A DNA stretch of 8,763 bases from Balneolaceae bacterium (GTDB lineage Bacteria > Bacteroidota > Rhodothermia > Balneolales > Balneolaceae), in the NCBI GenBank assembly GCA_021767245.1, contig JAASTO010000103.1, positions 1-8,763 on the forward strand, written 5' to 3'. The translations under genes were made by a program, and so were the position numbers. This document shows positions 5,129 to 8,763 of the stretch, piece after piece (the stretch's first letter is position 1; each line of letters opens with the position of its first letter). The notes beneath the pieces were generated by a model that made no database searches, was not told the origin of the DNA, and saw nothing but the letters and a program-made list of their open reading frames with translations.

Positions 5129-6687
5129 CCACCATTAAATCAAAAACGCCTTTACTAAACCATCGAATTATTGACATGATACAAAGCAGAAACACCTTCG
5201 GTTTTTTAACCGGGATCTTCATTCTGATTTTTAGTCTTGGATTCACCATCTATTCACAGGCCCAGGATGCCTCTGATTTTGAAGTGAGCCAAACCCAAAC
5301 TTTAGACCTCAAGCAAGCCATTCAGATCTCCCTGGCTAATAATACACAAATGAAACGATCGCTGCTCTCTGTCAGAGATGCAGATCAGCAGGTTAGAAAT
5401 GCCTGGAGTAGCGTAATGCCGGAAGTTTCAGCTTCGGCCAATTACACCCGAAACCTGGAAGTACCCGTTAACTTTATTCCGGCTATCATCTTCGACCCCA
5501 ATGCCAATCCGGATGACTTGATTCCCGTTGCTTTTGGAACCGATAACAATTGGCAGGGTGGATTTACCGTATCACAAACTATATTCAGCGGTCAGGCATT
5601 TGTCGGTATCAGCAGTTCGGAACTCTATAAAGCAGCACAATCTGAAGGGATGCGTGCAACAGCTCAGGGTATCGTTACACAGACAAGAGTGACCTACTAT
5701 CAGGCATTAGCAGCCAAAGAGCAACTTCGCCTGGTAAAAACCCAGATCAACCGTATCAAAGAAAATCTTGAGGATACACGGAAATTATTTGAACAAGGTT
5801 TTACAGATGATTATGCCATCCTGCAACTCGAAGTTCAGCTAAGCAACCTGGAGCCCCAACTAACACAAGCAGAGTTCGCAGTTGATGAAGCACTACGAAA
5901 CTTACTGGATGTTATGGGACTTCCCGTTCAACTTTCCATAGATATAAAAGGGAACCTGAGTGATTATAAGATCGACGAGAATAGTGTGGCTGATCCAGAA
6001 AACAAAGAGCTGCACGAAGTTGATTCGATGACTCCCCTTGTCCTCTCCACAGACTCTGCAGAAATTGAACAAGCTTTTGAATTACGCGGAGACCTCAGAG
6101 TGCTGGACATACAAAAACAATTACAGGGAAAACAGCTTGATGCACAACGAAGTGCTTATCTCCCAACTGTTTTTGCCAACTACGGATTAAACTGGACCGC
6201 CTCACAAAGAGGGAAACCGGTATTCTTTGGAACCGAGCAGACCCGTGCCAGATCACAAACCCTGACACTTGGCATTCAACTTCCCATCTTTCAGGGATTT
6301 AGCCGAGATGCAGCCATTCAACGATCCAAGATCCAAATCAAGGATACCGAGTTACAAATGTATCAAGCTGAACAAACAGCCAACAAAGAGATCTATAACG
6401 CTAAACAAGGAGTCAGACAAGCTTTAAAAACCAGTGACGCTTTGATGAAAGCCCTCAAACAAGCCGAACTCGGGTACGAAAGGTCACTGATCCGATATCG
6501 AAATGGTGTTGGGTCTCAGCAGGAAGTAACCGACGCTGAACTGCAACTCCGGCAGGCAGAGATCAACTATGCACAAATGGTTTCAGGTTACCTGTCGGCC
6601 AAAGCGCAGTATGATCAGGCAATCGGTGAAGTCCCATTTGTAGGGCAGGATATTCAAGACATTAAAGAAACAATTGAACTCAAATAA
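5125..6687 (+). CDS. TolC-family outer-membrane efflux channel
   Basis: This is the outer-membrane and periplasmic tunnel of a tripartite pump. The 520 residues include a signal peptide with hydrophobic core FLTGIFILIFSLGFTIYS (about 27-44) and probable cleavage near SQA-QD. Two outer-membrane-efflux repeats follow: LDLKQAIQISLANNTQMKRS begins the first (about 60-265), and FELRGDLRVLDIQKQ begins the second (about 318-510), both with long helices rich in Gln, Ala and Leu. The usual start at 5125 overlaps the tetR stop (ATGA), which suggests translational coupling. It gives a long 23-residue polar lead before the hydrophobic core, and an internal ATG at 5176 (residue 18) would give a more typical signal peptide. 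The gene ends one base before the membrane-fusion ATG. It is not an E. coli TolC orthologue in any provable sense, only the same family. Confidence 0.93.
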   Translation: MTTIKSKTPLLNHRIIDMIQSRNTFGFLTGIFILIFSLGFTIYSQAQDASDFEVSQTQTLDLKQAIQISLANNTQMKRSLLSVRDADQQVRNAWSSVMPEVSASANYTRNLEVPVNFIPAIIFDPNANPDDLIPVAFGTDNNWQGGFTVSQTIFSGQAFVGISSSELYKAAQSEGMRATAQGIVTQTRVTYYQALAAKEQLRLVKTQINRIKENLEDTRKLFEQGFTDDYAILQLEVQLSNLEPQLTQAEFAVDEALRNLLDVMGLPVQLSIDIKGNLSDYKIDENSVADPENKELHEVDSMTPLVLSTDSAEIEQAFELRGDLRVLDIQKQLQGKQLDAQRSAYLPTVFANYGLNWTASQRGKPVFFGTEQTRARSQTLTLGIQLPIFQGFSRDAAIQRSKIQIKDTELQMYQAEQTANKEIYNAKQGVRQALKTSDALMKALKQAELGYERSLIRYRNGVGSQQEVTDAELQLRQAEINYAQMVSGYLSAKAQYDQAIGEVPFVGQDIQDIKETIELK

Positions 6688-6688
6688 T

Positions 6689-7744
6689 ATGAACACATTA
6701 AGCATGAAATTTCAATTATCGGTTTTAGCATTACTATTATTCGTCACAGCTTGTGGCAATGGCGGTCAGGAAAACGGTGAGGATGAGAATCGCCGAAGCA
6801 CACCTGTTTATGTAAGTAAGATCCAGCCATCCACCTTTAAGCATTTCATCAATGTTCAGGGTGATGTCGAGTCTGACAAAACTATTATGATCACGCCTAA
6901 AACTTCAGCTACAGTTGAAGAGATCCTTGTCCGTGCCGGGCAACAAGTAAACAAAGGTGACATCCTTGCCAAACTTGACGGAGAGATCACGCGTAACCAA
7001 CTGAACCAGGCCGAAACTCAGCTGGAACTGGCAAAAACATTATTTGAACGCCAGCAAAATCTTCGTGAGCAAAATATTGGTTCAGAAGTAGAATTCCTGC
7101 AAGCCAAAACTCAGTATGAGTCAGCGCAAAGCCAGCTTGCCAGCCTGAAAGAGCAATATGAGTATTATACCATCCGTGCTACCATTTCCGGCACCGTAGA
7201 TCGTGTTGATCTTAAAGTTGGTGAAACCGTAGGTCCTACTCTTCCGGTTTTTCAGATCTCAAATTCTGATGCCCTGAAAGTGACCACTGAAGTGTCGGAA
7301 GCCTACATTACACGCGTCAATGAAACTGACAGCGTTGAGATCACCTTTCCAAGCCTGAACTCATCCGTTAAGAAACAGCTGGATGTAGTGAGTAAAGCCA
7401 TCAATCCTTCTAACAGGACTTTTGGGGTAGAGATCTACCTTCCGGGTGGCGTTGAGGGAATCAGGCCAAATATGATGGCTCGCGTAAGTATCAACGACAC
7501 CAAACTGGAAGAACAGATCGTGGTACCGGTCAACACCGTACAACAGGCTAATGATATCCGATATGTATTTGTTGCTGAGCAGACGGAAAATGGTTGGATC
7601 GCTAAAAATAAGGAAGTGACAACCGGACTAAACTACGGCAACACCCTGGTGGTTACCGGTGGTCTGCAAACCGGAGACCTGTTGATCACATCCGGATATG
7701 CAAACCTAACGGACGGATCAGCCATTTCAATTCAAGAAAATTAA
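6689..7744 (+). CDS. RND efflux periplasmic adaptor (membrane-fusion lipoprotein)
   Basis: This adaptor links the inner-membrane pump to the outer-membrane channel. A lipoprotein signal is clear: LSVLALLLFVTAC with the lipid-bearing Cys at residue 22. Then come a lipoyl half-motif (ITPKTSATVEEILVRAGQQV, about 68-87), a coiled-coil hairpin (about 98-158, LNQAETQLELAKTLFERQ), the second lipoyl half (TIRATISGTVDRVDLKVGE, 161-179), a beta-barrel (about 196-270) and a C-terminal membrane-proximal domain (about 275-351). The 351 residues are normal for the family. The ATG at 6689 lies one base after the TolC stop (TAATATG), favouring coupling. ATG 6704 would also give a good lipoprotein signal (Cys at 17), while a TTG at 6674 inside tolC is less likely. 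The RND gene follows after 24 bases. Confidence 0.93.
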   Translation: MNTLSMKFQLSVLALLLFVTACGNGGQENGEDENRRSTPVYVSKIQPSTFKHFINVQGDVESDKTIMITPKTSATVEEILVRAGQQVNKGDILAKLDGEITRNQLNQAETQLELAKTLFERQQNLREQNIGSEVEFLQAKTQYESAQSQLASLKEQYEYYTIRATISGTVDRVDLKVGETVGPTLPVFQISNSDALKVTTEVSEAYITRVNETDSVEITFPSLNSSVKKQLDVVSKAINPSNRTFGVEIYLPGGVEGIRPNMMARVSINDTKLEEQIVVPVNTVQQANDIRYVFVAEQTENGWIAKNKEVTTGLNYGNTLVVTGGLQTGDLLITSGYANLTDGSAISIQEN

Positions 7745-7768
7745 CAGATCAGAACTGAGTAACAGAAG

Positions 7769-8763
7769 ATGAATTTCAAAGAATTTAAGATCTCAAGTCT
7801 TTCGATCAACAACCGAACAACGGTTTACCTGCTTACGGTTTTGATCACCATTATCGGTGTGTATTCTTACATCACCCTTCCCAAAGAATCCTTTCCTGAG
7901 GTAGAAATACCCATTTTCAATGTGGTAACGATCTATGCAGGAGCCTCACCGGCAGATATTGAAAACGTTATCACACGGCCCATTGAGGAAGAATTACAGG
8001 GAATCGATGGCATCGATAAGATCAGCAGTGTATCAAAACAGGCTACTTCCATTATCACCATTGAATTCACTACCGAAAAGGACAAACTGGTAGCCCAGCA
8101 GGAAGTGAACGATGCAGTTGAGAAGGCACGCACTGAGCTCCCAACTCAGCTAACCCAGGAACCGCAGGTCAACGACTTCAACCTGGATGATCAGCCCATA
8201 CTCAACATCAACCTGTCAGGTAATTTTGACCTGGTTGAACTCAAAAAATTTGCGGATGAAATTCAGGATCGCATCGAAAGCATCTCTGATGTTAATGAAG
8301 CCGAGATCATCGGAGCACTGGAAAGAGAGATCCAGATCAACGTCGACCTTCATAAAATGATGGCCGTTGGTTTATCTTTTAACGATATCCGAACGGCTGT
8401 ACAGAATAAGAATATGACCATTTCTGCCGGTCAACTTGAGATCGGATCTATGGAGCGCTCTGTTAGGGTTGATGGAGAGATCGAGGAGGCCAAAGATCTT
8501 GAAGAACTAATTATTACCAACTCACAAGGTGAGGAAGTCTACCTGAAAGATATTGCATCTATTGAAGATGACTTTGCCGACCGGGAAAGTTACGCCAGCC
8601 TGAATGGTGAGCCGGTCATTACCATCAATGTTAAGAAGAAAAGCGGCGGTAACCTCATTGAAACCTCTGAAGCCAGTATGGCTATCATACAGGAACTGCA
8701 GGAAACCCAGTTTCCCGAAAGCCTGAATATCACCATTACCGGAGATCAGTCGCAGGATACAAA
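7769..8763 (+). CDS. RND (HAE-1/AcrB-type) efflux pump, 5' part only
   Basis: This is an inner-membrane proton-driven pump. The frame is open from the ATG at 7769 to the window edge (331 full codons), about a third of the roughly 1030 residues usual for the family, so it is cut by the window and not broken. Visible are the basic cytoplasmic N-terminus (FKEFKISSLSINNRTT), the first membrane segment (about 18-36), the family signature GASPADIENVITRPIEEELQ (58-77) with GIDGIDKISS, and the porter-domain segments (for example FNLDDQPILNINLSG, about 137-151; ITIEFTTEKD). The later membrane segments with the proton-relay Asp residues lie outside. It follows the membrane-fusion gene by 24 bases and is the last visible gene of the operon. 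The substrate cannot be inferred. Confidence 0.93.
   Translation, partial: MNFKEFKISSLSINNRTTVYLLTVLITIIGVYSYITLPKESFPEVEIPIFNVVTIYAGASPADIENVITRPIEEELQGIDGIDKISSVSKQATSIITIEFTTEKDKLVAQQEVNDAVEKARTELPTQLTQEPQVNDFNLDDQPILNINLSGNFDLVELKKFADEIQDRIESISDVNEAEIIGALEREIQINVDLHKMMAVGLSFNDIRTAVQNKNMTISAGQLEIGSMERSVRVDGEIEEAKDLEELIITNSQGEEVYLKDIASIEDDFADRESYASLNGEPVITINVKKKSGGNLIETSEASMAIIQELQETQFPESLNITITGDQSQDT

Noticed and set aside
6674..6688. TTG start for the adaptor at 6674
   Set aside because: It overlaps the end of tolC and adds residues before an already complete lipoprotein signal; the ATG at 6689, one base after the tolC stop, is better.
7361..8133. Minus-strand open frames within the adaptor and pump genes
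   Set aside because: Both are shadows of strongly recognisable plus-strand genes.
7769..8763. Truncated or pseudogene RND pump
   Set aside because: The frame is intact to the last base; it is cut by the window edge, not by a stop.

Overview
The window reads as ordinary chromosome of a Gram-negative bacterium, most likely in the FCB group (Bacteroidota, Rhodothermota or Balneolota; Balneolota is my best guess from protein style only). The pointers are moderate G+C, outer-membrane and lipoprotein export signals, a DhnA-type class I aldolase, and translation starts that mostly lack a Shine-Dalgarno (SD) sequence, while rpsU alone has a long, well-placed one. That contrast is known from Bacteroidota. 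The taxonomic assignment is inference.

Layout. Positions 1-221 are a non-coding stretch upstream of rpsU holding a strong hairpin, a short tandem repeat, a possible promoter, a leader hairpin and the extended SD. rpsU (bS21, 222-416, +) faces radA (448-1788, -), and the rpsU terminator is built from the last codons of radA. On the minus strand the order of transcription is class I fructose-bisphosphate aldolase (2906-3982), then a UPF0104/YbhN-type flippase-like membrane protein (about 1790-2791), then radA. A perfect 12-bp terminator hairpin separates the aldolase gene from the membrane-protein gene, and it overlaps the longest reading of the latter. The membrane-protein gene and radA are one base apart and probably share a transcript.

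A 492-bp A+T-rich divergent region (3983-4474) separates the aldolase gene from a plus-strand efflux operon. That operon is a TetR-family regulator (4475-5128), a TolC-like outer-membrane channel (5125-6687), a lipoprotein membrane-fusion protein (6689-7744) and an RND (HAE-1/AcrB-type) inner-membrane pump that runs off the right edge (7769-8763). The genes are tightly packed (ATGA overlap, 1-bp gap, 24-bp gap) and encode all three layers of a tripartite pump plus its regulator. A 21-bp two-layer inverted repeat ends exactly at the base before the regulator's start codon and is the obvious autoregulatory operator; a weaker look-alike lies about 130 bp upstream.

I see no CRISPR array, insertion sequence, phage gene, tRNA or rRNA, and no clearly new system. 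The points most worth a second look are regulatory: the operator abutting the tetR start, the SD contrast at rpsU, the terminator shared with the radA coding end, and the doubtful start of the membrane-protein gene.
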